A stretch of DNA of 64,000 bases, taken from Fomitopsis serialis (taxonomy: Eukaryota > Basidiomycota > Agaricomycetes > Polyporales > Fomitopsidaceae). Below, piece by piece: positions 21,548 to 38,885 of the stretch. A program made the position numbers and the translations under genes. The notes beneath the pieces are model-generated. The model saw nothing but the letters and a program-made list of their open reading frames with translations. It was not told the DNA's origin and ran no database searches. The DNA lies in assembly GCF_022376445.1 (NCBI RefSeq), contig NW_025954974.1:186001-250000 (forward strand), read 5' to 3'. Each line of letters begins with the position of its first letter. Position 1 is the stretch's first letter.

Positions 21548-24367
21548 TCAAGCCTCCAGGAGCTCCTGTCGCACATCGGCGAAGGCAGCTCGGCCTTCAC
21601 CGAGGAGGCCGAGTTGAACTACGCACGCACCCGCCTGGCGGACGAGGGTCTCGAGGGCAGGATGCACGGGCCGCCCTTGAGATTCTGTGCAACCCAAGAA
21701 TCAGCAGACATCCCCTCCCACTCAGAAACAGTACGTACGCAGTATGGCTTGGTTGACCTCGCCGGCCAACTGCACCCGGGCCTCCTGCCCGGCGAGCGCA
21801 CCTACTTCCCCGCCGACATTCTCGGGATCCTCGTACGCGACCAACCCAAATGTGCGCAGCCGGTGCGTCTGCACCGCAGGCCGTGTATCGGATTTGTAGT
21901 CTGCCTCCAACGTTTGGCCATAGGCCAACGCTGTGTGCAAGGCATCCCGCGCTGCGTCCGCGAGGGTAGGCACGATGGAGGGCGCGACGGACGTGGGTAG
22001 AAGAGAGCCGACAGACAGATCACGGACAGTGGACGTGGAGAGGGCCTCGGGCGATGGGTCGTCCACGTCCATCGCGCCCTCTCCATCCAACGCTATGTCG
22101 TCTGGCCTCCCTTCCATCGGTGGCAATGGAGGTAACCCGTCTGCAAGGTTCCCGTCTTGCTCCTTCTCAACCTCCTTTACCTTGCGCAGCGCAGCGCCCG
22201 CCTTTAGCACGAGCTCCACAAATTTGCGGCAGCGGAGACGGAACAGTAGCAAGCCGTCCTGTGCAGTCAGTGCCTGCGGATAGTAGATGTGCAGCTCCTC
22301 CAGTGCTCGGTCGATGTCGCCGACGCGGACTGCTTGTAGAATCGACAAACGCGTCTGCAGATCGCGTGTCTCTGCATCGGCGTGGTGAAACCCATCGGAG
22401 TCATACGTCTGTACGCCCGCTCCGAAATCAGTGTTGTACCCGTGGGCGATGCCCGATGGCCCCGCTTGTGGACCATCGTCGGTGTCCATCACTTCCTCTT
22501 TCACCGACGGGCCGGAGCTCGAAGTGCCCATACCCTCGTCCTTCGTGCACTGTTCACGGAAAGCCCTCACCGTACGCGCGAACCCATGATGCGCGAGATA
22601 GCCCATCACGAGTTTCCTGAGCGTGGCCCGTGTCTCTTCCTCAGCCGCGCTATCCATGCGCGCCTTCAGCTCCTTTGCCTCGGCTTCGTTCTCGTGCTCC
22701 TTGCTCGAATCAGGCGCCTGGCTTGGGATGCGCATGACCTCGGTCCATACGGCATCGCGCTGGTTGCGCACATAATCCGGGATAGCAAAGCGGAAGGGAG
22801 CCTGGCCAAAGTTGGCGCGCACCGACTCGCCTGTGTGGCGCATGCCAACGGACGGGTAGAGCGCGACGGTAGCCGTCGGGATGTTCTCGAACAGCATATC
22901 TAGAGAGGAGTGCGTAAGATCGCACTGGATGCAGACGCGCGAGACGTCACGTACCGAGGAAGGCGCCGTTCTTCGTGTAGAACGCGCGGTTCTGGCTGAA
23001 GTCGACCCCGCAGCCGATGACGTCCCCAGCTTCTGAGAGTCAGTATAAGGATCGCAGCACACGCGCGCCAACTCACAATCAAACGTAGGGCCATATGGCG
23101 TGCCATCCTTCGTGCCAGCGAAGCACCACCCGTCATCTGCATGATAGCCCCACGATTGGGGTTCCCAGCCAGGGAGGCGCGAGAGACGGACGTTGCCCGA
23201 GGAAAAGCCAACGCTGATGTGTCTGCTCACGACGCTTCAATACCCACGCTTCATCGGACGTGACCTGGCTCACCCCTTCTGTCCACGTTGGATGATCTCG
23301 ACTTCGTAATAGTATATTCCACACGCTGGTGGAATCGGGAAGTTGGTGCGTGCGGCCGCGGAGTCCTTCTCTCCCGTAAACGATGGTCCTGCGAACGTGA
23401 GACATTGGCATCATGCGATGAGGCCAAACCCTAACTTACCGCAGAATGTCACTTCCTGACCGTCCGGCGAGATCGTAAGCACTGTACCACGGTCCTGTTC
23501 ACTCCACCTGGTTGGGAGCCTCAGGACTGGGTTTGCAGACAAGGTGCCCAGGCTGCTGTCGGTGGTGCTGGCAGAATTATGAGGTGGCGGACTAGGACTC
23601 GGAGTGTTTTCGGAGTCACTATCGGCCGGCGTCAAGGATCGACGCAAGTAGGGGTATGGCTGCGGGGCAACGATGGTAGACAGCGGGTGTGGTGCGGTCG
23701 TAGCATTGCGTACAGGCGGTGCAATCGCGGGAGCGTCAGTGTGCAAGAAGTCGCGCAGTGCAGAGTATTCGAGGTATGCGGGCCGAGGAAAGCCCTGTAC
23801 GGTAGTGGTTGGGATTGCATGGACAGACGTAGAATGGGCGAATGAAGAGTTGACACGAGGGCCTGCGGAAAGTGAAGCAGAGATGCGCGGTGCCGTCGAG
23901 ATCGTGCTCGAGCGATCTCCCAGACGATGAGGACGCGCGGGTGAGGTAGACAGCACAGGTGCAGGAGATGAAGCGCCAGGAAGGCAAGCAACAGGGTCAC
24001 GCGACGGCGTAGGATTGCTCGCTGCTCGAATGATGCGGGGCTGGAAGGTCGGCGCCGGCGAGTCGGCGGTAGTCGGTGTGCTTACTCGCTGTGCGGTGGT
24101 TCGGCCCAGGGCAGACGAATAACTGCCCACGAACGGCCTCGAAGGCGAGGTGCTGATGGTACTGCGCACAGGACTCACGCTAGGCCCTCGGAACCTTTGC
24201 TCGTCTGGGCTGCGTGAGACGCCACTGGTGCGCCGGGGTCGAGAGGTAGCACCGCTTGATGGTTGTCGAGCAAATGGCATGGAGAGAACATCCTCGAGGC
24301 TGCGTGCTGCCGAGGATGCGCTTGGAGGGATAGGGATGCTCGCAGAGCGAGTCGGGCGAGCGGACAT
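21548..24367 (-). CDS. GID1/RanBPM-like SPRY-LisH-CTLH-CRA subunit of the GID/CTLH ubiquitin ligase
   Basis: Gid1/RanBP9-type proteins scaffold the CTLH E3 ligase, which in yeast degrades gluconeogenic enzymes. Six exons (23440-24367, 23274-23388, 23077-23213, 22955-23029, 21739-22899, 21548-21684) give 850 residues with all phases consistent. Residues 1 to about 280 are low-complexity Ser/Pro/Arg-rich. The SPRY domain follows (about 285-460: GIYYYEVEI, GYHADDGWCFAG, GDVIGCGVDF, FYTKNGAFL). Then come LisH (LRKLVMGYLAHHGFARTVRAF), CTLH with IDRALEELH, and a CRA domain interrupted by an acidic Ser/Pro insert. The last exon supplies the conserved helical end. Exon 4 begins at a CAGAAG double acceptor. 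Only the downstream AG avoids a stop codon. An upstream in-frame ATG at 24451 would add 28 residues, so the start is not certain. No lesion was found. Confidence 0.93.
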
Positions 24368-25200
24368 GGCGTAGGTTTGGCGCAAGTCCAGGCAGGTCGA
24401 TCTTCGTTCTCCGGTATCGAACAGCGGCTCAGAGTCTGGGGCTCGCTGCATACACCGAGACCGTCAAGTTGGAGACTGTGCAATGAGCTCGAAGAACGTA
24501 CCGGGATATCAGAATGGCCAGACAGACTCGGCACGGTGCTTAACCAGTCGTGTATGTTATCGTCCACTTCGAGATACAGTGGCAATTCCCAGTGCTTCAG
24601 GGTACCACAATGAAAATGGTTGCAGTCGTCGAGGTCGACGTGGTCAAGAGAGATGGGAGTTTGGGAGAGACAAGTGAATCAAGGTCGAGAACGAAGGCAA
24701 GTGACCTCGCCCGGGCCAGGTGACCATCTAAGCCCGTCCCAGTCTGTAGCTGCGGTACCATTTTGGGTCTCCACCACTCAATCGCCGTCATTGCGATGGA
24801 TAGACTGTGAGAGAGCACTGCATTATTTCTCGTACTTCACGAAGCAAGGAGTATACCATCCAAGTAGGAATAAGACAGGAGTTAGCGTCAACATTGTTTT
24901 GCGTGGTTGAACCTAGACGCCGACACCGACCAGCGGCGAGTGGAACTGCGGGATACTGTATCATCTTCACCCATTCTACTGACTCAAAGACTGTTGTACA
25001 ACACTTGTTATTATGACTCAATTTGCGGTAGCTTACTATGTTCGCGTTGCATAACTTACTGCACTTCCTGTCACAGACGCGCGAGTAATGAGCAAAGTAT
25101 CGGTTGCACTCAACATATGTTGATGATGGGGAACAGCATGTTGACAATTACAGATCACACGAAACGTAGGGCTACACAACTAATACAGATGGTGAATAAA
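24368..25200. other. Intergenic: upstream of the GID1-like gene, downstream of PRP16
   Basis: About 830 bases. The part next to 24367 stays open in frame to 24451 and could be 5' UTR or an extended N-terminus. Nothing else is recognisable. Confidence 0.45.
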
Positions 25201-29987
<4,787 letters not shown>

Positions 29988-30118
29988 GGAGGATGAAGTT
30001 AAGAGGTAGAACTGAGTAAGTCAGTAAGCCGACCAAGGTCCAAGCCAGCCTGTACCGCACACTTGGGCACGTGGTGATTGCCATATTTGGATGAACCTCA
30101 TATTCAGCCACTGCGACC

Positions 30119-30990
30119 TCATTCGCGTCCAAAGTCACGACGAACTTGAACGACAAAGTCGACACCAGCAAGTTGCTGAACTTGGGCTCCCCTCGTGATG
30201 TATTCCAATGGTAGGTATGCATCAATAATGCCCTGCTTTAGATCCAGTGTTTCGTCGTCCTTCGGGGAGTCCCAAGCACCCCGCCGGTCGTCCTCGACAT
30301 GGCTAGTTCAGTTCGTGCCAGCTGGGCCCTAAGCGGGCAGTCTTGAAGCGCGCATCGTTGTCCCGGGAAGTCAGACAATGATATCCTGAGGCACGAAGGT
30401 TGAAAGAATTGTCTACGTCTGCCTGGGGAGACTGAGCCGGGAAACGATTCCTTCCATAGACAACGATACGCGCTTCGCTATGATGCAGATTAGGAACCAC
30501 CGGGCCTATGGTTTGCATGTACCGGTCATCGTGTTGTGCGTTGCTCAGTTCAAGATATTCGGAGACCTGACGCATAGTCCTGCCCTGATTAATTGCTGTT
30601 AGTACGAGCTAATCCGTGGATAGAGAGCTCACAAGCCCGATGTCAGCGGCGTTCTCTTCGTCATCCATCCTGGAGCGGTCATCGTCAAATAGCATGCCAA
30701 TGAATCAAGTCGCAAGTTCGCGTGGGCACTGGGCACACCATGTCCTACCATGTCATCGTGTACGGTGAGCGGTTTCACAACGCACGCAGTGCATCATCCA
30801 CTCGACCATCTCCCGGTTGTGTCGGATCCGCACAATGAAACTTAGAAAAGAGAAGAGCTGTCTCCGAGCTCAGGCCGTTCGCACTCAAGGAGTAGAGTAG
30901 ATGAGGTACGCTACCCGTAGCTTGATGCCGCTTGTCACGGATGATTTCAATTGCTCTAGCACGCACAAGTCTCGCATGCAGCAAAGACAT
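30119..30990 (-). CDS. Unrecognised multi-exon gene or remnant
   Basis: Several minus-strand pieces look protein-coding. Near 30990-30780 is a helical stretch starting SLLHARLVRARA. It is followed by a possible short exon around 30640-30665 (MDDEENAADIGL) before a GTGAGC donor. An exon from about 30586 to 30303 contains RQVSEYLELSN and YMQTIGPVVPNL. A further piece around 30300-30119 ends VDFVVQVRRDFGRE and a TGA. The last two are in different frames without an obvious intron, near 30307. I do not recognise a family. It sits head-on to the PRP16 start, so the lower end may be close to that promoter. It could be one gene with a frame break or a decayed gene. Confidence 0.35.
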
Positions 30991-31906
30991 TTAACAGTTG
31001 CAAGACACACACTTCCGAAGAGCCACTTCCGGGCTTTCGGGCACGAACAACAGCCCCTTCGATGCAGTCCTGCACGTCGGAGATTGAGGGTGCAATTCGA
31101 CCTCCCTATACTGAAGATTCCTATTACATCTCCGCTTTGTCTTTTTGTGAGTCATTTCTCTTCTAATGTCACTCAGCTCAGTGTCTGATGTCGCTCAGGG
31201 CGAGGCCCTATCTATGCAGACATTATTCGTGTTGAATCCCCAAGATTTTTCTCCTAAGATTTTGTGGTAGCATAAGACAGTATAGCTGTCCACCAAAGTA
31301 TCGGGCAGTGTGACATTCAACGGCCATCCACATCAATACCAGCGACATAGAGTTCATGATACCACGCCGCGCGCCGTTCGCGGTCCCCATTCCGAGTGTC
31401 CTCCCTGCGCGTTCTTGGACCCGCCTTCTCAAACGACCGGAGTCGTGGATGCCATCTCCCGTTCAGGGTTTGACTACATGGTGGCCCGGTGAGACCTTGA
31501 TCCGCTACATAGTTCGACAATCTCGCAATGCGCTATGAACGGGGTGCTGCCAGGGCTGGCCTGTGCAGGACATGGCTATGGTGATCGACAGCTCCAGCAC
31601 AAAGCGCACTTCTCACGTCTAGCTTCTATGTGAGAACCGCACGCCATTATCCAACAGAAGGCGGCCACTGACATGATGTGTTCGCCACCAGGATCAACTG
31701 CGTGATGCATATGGAGGTTCTCCATCTAGACTCTACGCCGACCATCCCCATCTGCAAGTCCTACCAAAAGGTGTCCGAAGCTCGAACATATGCGGCACAC
31801 CATCGCAATAATAGGACATCCCCGCCTCTGTCCGTTCCAAGCCCCATCCAGTTGTCTCACCTTGCTCAGCTTCAGGCATTTCATCTTGTCGCTATTCCCG
31901 ACAGCC
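30991..31906. other. No supported gene
   Basis: About 900 bases between the unrecognised gene and the UbiA gene. Short frames only. Confidence 0.4.
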
Positions 31907-33177
31907 ATGTCAAGTGAGAAGCCAGCGCCTCCGTGCTGGAAGCTGCTTCGTGGGGGGATTACTGGAAGTTGACACGCATCCACCTCTGGCCAGCCGGGAC
32001 GGTGTTATGGTGGTGGCCATGCAGTAAGTACATGTCCGAATCTTAGATCCAGGGTCGCCGTCTTACTGTACCTTGTCATGTCTTAGTGTGGGGACTAACG
32101 ATGAGCGCATACCGCCTCAAGACTCCCCTGCAGCAGATAATAATCCAAGCGACCGTATATCTTCTGGCATGCACAATCCGACACAATGCTGCTTGTATCT
32201 GGAACGACATCTGTGATCGCAATTACGACCGTCAAGTCGGTACGCACACAAAACATAGACACCAATGACGACGAGAGCTGAAATTACTATAGAGCGGACA
32301 AAGACGAGACCCATCGCTGCCGCCATTATTTCCGTTCCCTCCGCTCTCCTCTTTCTTGGAGCGCACATCGTGGCATATGTGGCGGTCATGTACTTGCTCG
32401 GCTATAATGCGTGAGTGATTCACGCCTCCTTGTTGATGGCCGGATTTCATTCCAAGGACATTTGCAGGATGATGGTTGCTTTACTCGGCTTCTTCACTCT
32501 TGAGGTTATCTATCCTTTCTGCAAGCGTTTCACGAACTGGCCCCAGGCCGTCCTTGGTCAGTGACACGCCGGAGCGAACAGTCACAGTGATAGTCGTACT
32601 CAACGTGGACTCTAGGCTTAGATTCAGCTTGGGGTACTCCGATTGCCTGGATGACGAACGATGCGACTATGGATTGGGCACTCATGACGTGTATATGCCT
32701 CGGCATTACTTGGTACGATCCACGAAAACCCATCGCTTTGGTCACGCTCATGACAATGTTGTTACAGCTGGATCATACACCTCGACACTATATACGCTTG
32801 CCAAGACAAGAAGGATGACGCGCGCATCGGTATCGGGTCCTGCGCCCTCCTCTTCGGAGACTACATTCGCCCCATACTCTCAATATTTGCCGCGTCATTT
32901 GTTGTGCTCCTGACATACGCCGGAACGCTGAACGGACAAGGACTGCCATACTTCGTTCTTGGTGTTGGTGGCACAAGCATACATCTGGCCTGGCAGCTGA
33001 TGTCGCCTGATTTGGTCACGGACGGGGGCAAGATTTGGAAGGTACAGTTACTTCACTATACATACAGTCCTAACCTGACGCGGTCCGTTTCTTATCCATG
33101 GAACGAAGTCGAACGCTGACATTGGGGCGCTCGTCTGGGCCGGGTTACTTGCGGACTATGCCCGCAAGCTGGTGTGA
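31907..33177 (+). CDS. UbiA-family prenyltransferase (4-hydroxybenzoate polyprenyltransferase-like)
   Basis: UbiA enzymes are integral membrane proteins that transfer a prenyl chain to an aromatic acceptor, as in ubiquinone (COQ2) or meroterpenoid synthesis. Seven exons are modelled: 31907-32023, 32087-32239, 32293-32410, 32468-32556, 32616-32712, 32768-33041 and 33109-33177. The first Asp-rich motif is NDICDRNYD, followed across an intron by ERTKTRPIA. The second is DTIYACQDKKDD. Several hydrophobic helices are visible. The start MSSEKPAPP is out of frame with DYWKLTRIHLWPAG by one base at a G6 run (31955-31960). A seventh G would give a continuous 305-residue protein. There is no obvious mitochondrial presequence, so I favour a paralogue over the true COQ2. 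I see no clustered polyketide or terpene genes, so its pathway is open. Confidence 0.85.
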
Positions 33178-34299
33178 GGAGTGTTAGTGCGCACGGTGGA
33201 AGGCCAAGATTGAGGCCAGTGGTGTACTAAAAGAGAGTGAAGCATTATATATTTATCATACCTACGATCTCCGCGATGAATTTGAGGTCGAAGCAGAAGT
33301 ACTGGGTTATTATGCCTATGTTGCACCCTTAGTACTTGTGAGACCGCGTTTTCGAGCAGGCAAGGAATCACGGAGGATTGCTATCAGCGGACCATCACGG
33401 AGCAGCACAGTGACTGCGCTGCATGGGGAAATGCGGTTATTGCGCGCGTTGAGGCTCGCTTTGTAGAGGGCGCTACGATCGCCATCTTTTCGAAGTTGAG
33501 CTGCACTAAAATGGAATTACCTCCTCCTCCTCCTCCTCCTCCAGGGCGAATCGAAAGTTGGACCATGAAGTTCTAAACCTAATACCCATCAGATGGTACG
33601 TACAGCCCTAGCGGGACGTGAATCTTCTTCGTACGGTCGGCCGCCGTGATAAATCTGACCCGGATCGATCTGCACAAGTCAGTACAGGCAAGGAAGCTAA
33701 AGCGAGTCGAGGGCAATCGAAGAACACGACGATATCTCTGGAAGTGCGCTATCGATTACAAGACTGAAAACTCGATCAAGGGTAGCAGCCTTAATCTACA
33801 TGGTGCACAACTTCGGTGGTGAGCATGATGAATTTGTCCGATGTGCCGGACAAAGGCGTTGTAGGTTGTTCTTGATACATATGTCTGAAGGAGTGACGTT
33901 GAGAAGCACTTAAAGGCTGGCCGAGATAGGTGCTCACCGAGAATACATCCGCGGTGTTCTAGGTGTCTGCGGAGGTTCGAGCTGCAAGTCGTTCGTATGT
34001 TGCTCTCCTGTGGAGGGATACAAATCGATGCCCAGTCGATTGGAATGCCGGGCGTTCAGTCTAGCCCTTAGAATTCAGTATTTGTTCTCGTCGACTGTCG
34101 ACAGTGAACTCCCGTGACGTACACAGCAAGTGTCGATACCACATATACTGCAGTTGTATGAGTTGACCATGAATATGTGGTTATGGGTGGAAACGCACCT
34201 CTCGTTCCCGGAAAGGCAAATAGGGACCAGTAAAACCCGTTTGAGCGATAGGACGCGAACTGAGATGTCCCTCATCGTCCTGCAGATGGCATCAAATAA
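33178..34299. other. No supported gene; contains a CCT microsatellite
   Basis: About 1.1 kb between the UbiA gene and the DUF6534 remnant. The missing 3' end of the latter may lie here but could not be recognised. Confidence 0.35.
33520..33542. repeat. (CCT)n microsatellite, about 7.7 units
   Basis: Uninterrupted CCT repeat, seen directly. On the minus strand it would encode a glycine run in a short frame that I do not consider real. Confidence 0.95.
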
Positions 34300-35882
34300 T
34301 TAAAACAGACTCACTAAGATGGCTTGAAGGCTCTGCAGTACCCTGCAATAAATCGACGTCAAGCAGTATCGCAAAATGCCACCTGAATAGGGACTCACGC
34401 AGTAAGGACACCACGATTGATGATATAGACAGTCAACTTGCGAAGGAGCGATGATGTACTACAGACGAGGCTAAGCCGACATCCGCCGAGGGTACCGTAA
34501 TAACCATGCGCTTACCGTCTGTAAGCACTTCTCTCTCGCCGCAGGAGCAGCGACAGTGCAGCAGTGATATAAATGTCGGCAATGGCGGCGAGCAGTGGTT
34601 GTACGAAGGATGCAGTCTTGGCGACGTAAAGAACAGTTTCGCGTCAGTACCTATCGCATGAAGGAACTGCGGCGAGAAGATTCATACCTTGGCTTTATTA
34701 TTCATGAAGGCGCCTGGAAGCTCGGGGTGGTTTATGCTGCGAGACTTCGGTCGGTGGATGCGACAGCGGTCATATATCTGATCACATACATCAAGTGGGT
34801 GTCTTCTACGAGAGTAGTCAGTATCATTCTGAGCAACAACTTGTTCTGAAGCACTTACGGATGCCGAACGCTAGACGGGCGAGGAGTCGAGACTGATTAT
34901 TAGGCGCAATCTCCAGTGTGACTCATGGATCACAACACTGACCATATGATAGCAAGGACAACAGGGTCTGCAGGAGTTGCTCAATCTCAGATGGAGAGGT
35001 ACATCATGAAATCGCGACTTACCGCCATCACCGCGAGGGGTAATCTGAACCAGCGCTCTCCAACGACTGTTTTTCGTGTATTTAGACGCATTGCTGGAAC
35101 TGCACACGGACGTACGCTTCCATATAGTGTAAATGTAATACCTGGAGTAGTTGCGGGTTATTAAATGGTCTGCATCCGCGCAAGCTATCGCTGGACTTAC
35201 AACTGCACAATGACAACAATGGTAGCCTGATAATGGAGGGACATTCAATAATGAGCGGCGAGAAGAACATGAAGATCACCCACTGCAAGAAACCACTCGA
35301 TCTACTGTTCGTTAGCACATTATTGCACGTTTTCTGACATACTGCTTACAGGCCCAGCGCTGTTGATGTAGCAGTATCAGCTCCGACATTTCGGTTTCTG
35401 CAATCAATCCTACGCACATCGGCATTACTGTGAGTGCTAGTGGGTTTAAGTGCCCTCGGAGCAGGAATCCCCATATTGTCTGCCAGTGTCCTTGAGTGGA
35501 GCTGGCGAACAAAGAGATTTATCAAATGTACCTCAATGTGCGTTGCTGTCGTAGCCGTGTCGAGAGCCCTGCAACATTCGATGTAAGATGCGTGAACGGC
35601 CTTCCCTTGGGAGAGAATCACAACCATAATAGACAAACCTGTCAAAACGGAGTTAGGTGAGGCTCAAATTCACTTGAGGGAACTTACAAAGAATTTCATT
35701 CTCGCTCGGTCCTCCGGATATTGCCAAAAGTAATACAATGCCTGAGCACAGGAACAACCATATAGTCTTTAAACGGTTAGCACAAGCCGTAGAGTATGCC
35801 AGAGAACATACACTATAGCAAAGACCATGCCGACGAAGAAACATCCGATGGTGCTGTCCAAATGAAGGTTGGGCCCCGTCAT
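34300..35882 (-). pseudogene. DUF6534-type multi-pass membrane protein, incomplete or broken
   Basis: DUF6534 proteins are abundant seven-helix membrane proteins of unknown function in Agaricomycetes. The minus-strand start (35882) gives the N-terminal helix STIGCFFVGMVFAIV. After an intron follows ALYYFWQYPEDRARMKFF, matching the family's conserved first loop. A break follows after VCLLWL (near 35609): TGA in frame, repaired by one added base giving LWI. The later exon TIWGFLLRG is recognisable. The C-terminal block (about 34720-34400) has AADIYITAALSLLLRRERS, then LRKLTVYIINRGVLTA across a good intron, the family's last helices. The middle and extreme 3' end are uncertain. It is a decaying gene, or a real gene with one missing base and complicated splicing. 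Confidence 0.55.
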
Positions 35883-38800
35883 AACGATCCTGTGGAGACA
35901 GCGCACTCGAGACCTTACGCGCCTTACGACCGATGCTTTATGGCGTGAATGTGCGAAACAGGTGTCCGACCGCCTACGCATGGGGAAAGAATCATCGTCA
36001 CGGCACGATCCCGGAGATCTGATCACGAAGGACGGTTGTTCTAACACCACGGATGGGAGTCCGCTGCATGCCGTTTCAGGAAGGGGTTGCTTCGCAAAAC
36101 TTTCTTCGACATCGCGGTACCGAACCATTTCTACGCTCGCGCAGTGTGACGTTTCGGTAACAATATGTATGTGACGAGAGTATCAGCTGAGACAGGGTCC
36201 TTGCTCTGGGCAAGACCCACTCTGCAACGTCAGTTAAAAACATACGCAATATAGCAAGAAGTGCCTGTTTGCGCCAAATGAACGAGGCAGAAAGCGAATG
36301 AATGTTCAATAAGTCGCCCAGTCGAACTGGTGTACCTAGACGGAAACGCGTGCGATATCAGCGCTGGCATCTTCTTGCCCAGTCCTTGGACTTACTGGGC
36401 CCCGCCGCATCCAAGAAACCCTACACGTCGGCGGCCTCGGCGCATAAAGTTGTCCTAGAAGCCAAGGGTGTGAGACGCTCTGGAAGACAACTGACGAACC
36501 CGAAGACACCGTGTGTTCCGTGACATCGCATCTCTGAGTGGCGGCCAATCTGCAGCACAAGAACGCGCACGATTGACAACTGGAGCACTCTGCGAAAGCC
36601 TTCTGTCACAATTGTCTACTGGGTGGCACCTGCCTCGGTCGCTGCATCGGGTGGCTCTGCGCCAGTCTCTTTCACTTCGGTTGGTGGGATCCAGCCTGTC
36701 CGGCAACTGTCCGGTGTCCGCCCGCACCTCGGTTGCCATGCGGGATCGTGTGAACCTGCCAGCGCGCGGCCAATTGTAGAGCGCGCCAGCGCTTTACGAG
36801 AAACCTCAACTTCTTCACTTCGATTGTTCACATCGGCTGCATGGGTGCAGCGGCCTATCCGCATGTCGCCCGTTTCAAAAGTAATTGTAAGTCAAAGATC
36901 ACATAGCCAGACGATGCACTTTCAGGCTCACCACATCGACTATCCTTGTACACTCGGCCATCGAACATTGAGATGTACACATGTCAAACAGCTCATCAGT
37001 ATGATTTTCTGGGACCGAGGCCTACTGTTATCAGAGGCTGCTGGGACATTCACGTCTGGGCTTAATAGACAGTACCGCCGGTAACTCGAACACGCGAAGC
37101 TGATGTAGTGCTAGACCCCGAAGTGCCGTCAGCCACCATATGGAGAAGTAGTGAGAGGTCCACTTATCCCGTATGCGAGTGCTGGTGCTGGTGCTGAACG
37201 TGGCGGTGCATCATAGAGTTGCGGCACATATGGAATAGTTCAATCTTGCAAGCTGAAGAGAAAACAAAAATAGCAACCACGTAAGAGACGAGAGCGCGTA
37301 CCACTGGCAGAGCATCTGCCCATCATCTCCGGCCACCGAAGCCATCTCGTGGGGAATGGAAGACACGATGCATCGCAAAGCGTAAAGAAGGGTAAATCAA
37401 CTCCGCGTACGTCGCACATCTGAGCCAAGGAAGCTTTGATCTTTTTATTTCCTCATGGGACGGAACAAACATACCTATGCAGGACAGTTGGTACCAAACC
37501 ACAATGAATGATGGCTATTTAGGCAATTCGATGTATGTCCGAAGCGTCTCCTTGACAGAAAAGGCGGTACGCGGTGATTGCACCAGATATCAGATTGCTA
37601 TAAGACGTAAAAGCAGTGACGCACCGTGCATATAACATGCCTTGAGATCGTTGTGGCACATTGGCGGTGCCACGATGGGCCCGGGTCATAAAGCTGACGC
37701 ACTGGCGCTTCAGATTCTTGAGCATCTGTATGGGGATGCTTCGCGGTAAAATGACTGCGTTGCATCATTTGAATGTACGCGCCTCATAGCAGATGAGACC
37801 AAAGGTGCCTCAAAGCATACGATGCTGTTCGCTAAGAGTAAAAACTGTCACCGCATCTATCAGGAGAGGACTGGCCACAATGGCTCTCATTAAACTCGAA
37901 TGGCCCGCAGAACTCAACTGATCGACATGATATCGGTGACCCCGGCTGTCACTTCAGCGGCGCCCGGCACAGCTCTCGAAATTCAAATATGCATCCCCTG
38001 TGCGACACACGACATGTCACGAAGACTGTGTGCCGATTTGATTGGAAGCCACGGTCTCACTGTGCGCTGAGCCCGCCGATCAGCCACTTCAATTCAGTGG
38101 AGCTTCCCTCGCAGCTCGGTTGAGTACGCACCACATATGACCCTAGCACGCAAGCCCAGCGTATTGGTATTCCCTGGGCCAACGTCTGAAATCTCAAGGG
38201 TGCTTCCAGGGTGTGCTCTGGTTGAGGCATATTCCAGTCCGGAGTAAGTATCTCATTTCACAGCGTCTTCATATCCCCCAGTCAATCCCAGTGCATGCAT
38301 GAAAATAGACCTTCGTCAGCGTCACGAAAACCCAGCAACCGGTTGCACACGTACCTCACCGCGTCATTAGTCGAATGCATCTCAAACGTTGGCTGCCGTA
38401 CAATAGCCCTCCCCGGAGTTACATGGCTACCACTGCTCTGATAATGCCGCAGAAAGATAGACCCCACTTAACCACAAAGTAACGGCGGCATAACTGTGAT
38501 GCAGACGTATCCAACGTTTACCTGTACGTAGCCTCTGGCAACGCTCAGCAGCCGGGATCCCGACGATTTGCGGTGTGATCGCCAGCCGGGAACCTGTTTA
38601 GCCTGTGAGATTATGGCGAGGGATCGTCAACGCTGTGAGTGGCATCCGAAGCTGACGGACAATCCGAGTAGCCTCGAGAGATTCTCATTCACAGCCCTCG
38701 CGAGGACCAAACACCCCATGAGAGACTTCGCTGTGTCTGCTCCAAAGCACTCCCCACATCCGCATCGGTCGACATAGATAAAGTGCGCATCTCCGGTTAC

Positions 38801-38885
38801 TGTACCGTGGTCCATATACATTCCATCCACTTGATCGTTCACCCGCCACGCGTGGGTTCGCGTCTCCCCCACGGAGTCTAATAGC
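35883..38885. other. Gene desert of about 3 kb
   Basis: I found no domain, long conserved-looking frame or clear intron chain on either strand. A short GTGCTG triplication occurs near 37179-37196. It may be decayed transposon or gene sequence beyond recognition. Confidence 0.4.

Noticed and set aside
22054..22620. Plus-strand frame opposite the GID1-like gene
   Set aside because: Shadow of the long fifth exon, with no domain.
33384..33566. Glycine-run minus-strand frame over the CCT microsatellite
   Set aside because: The run is produced by the repeat. Flanking sequence shows no protein-like features.
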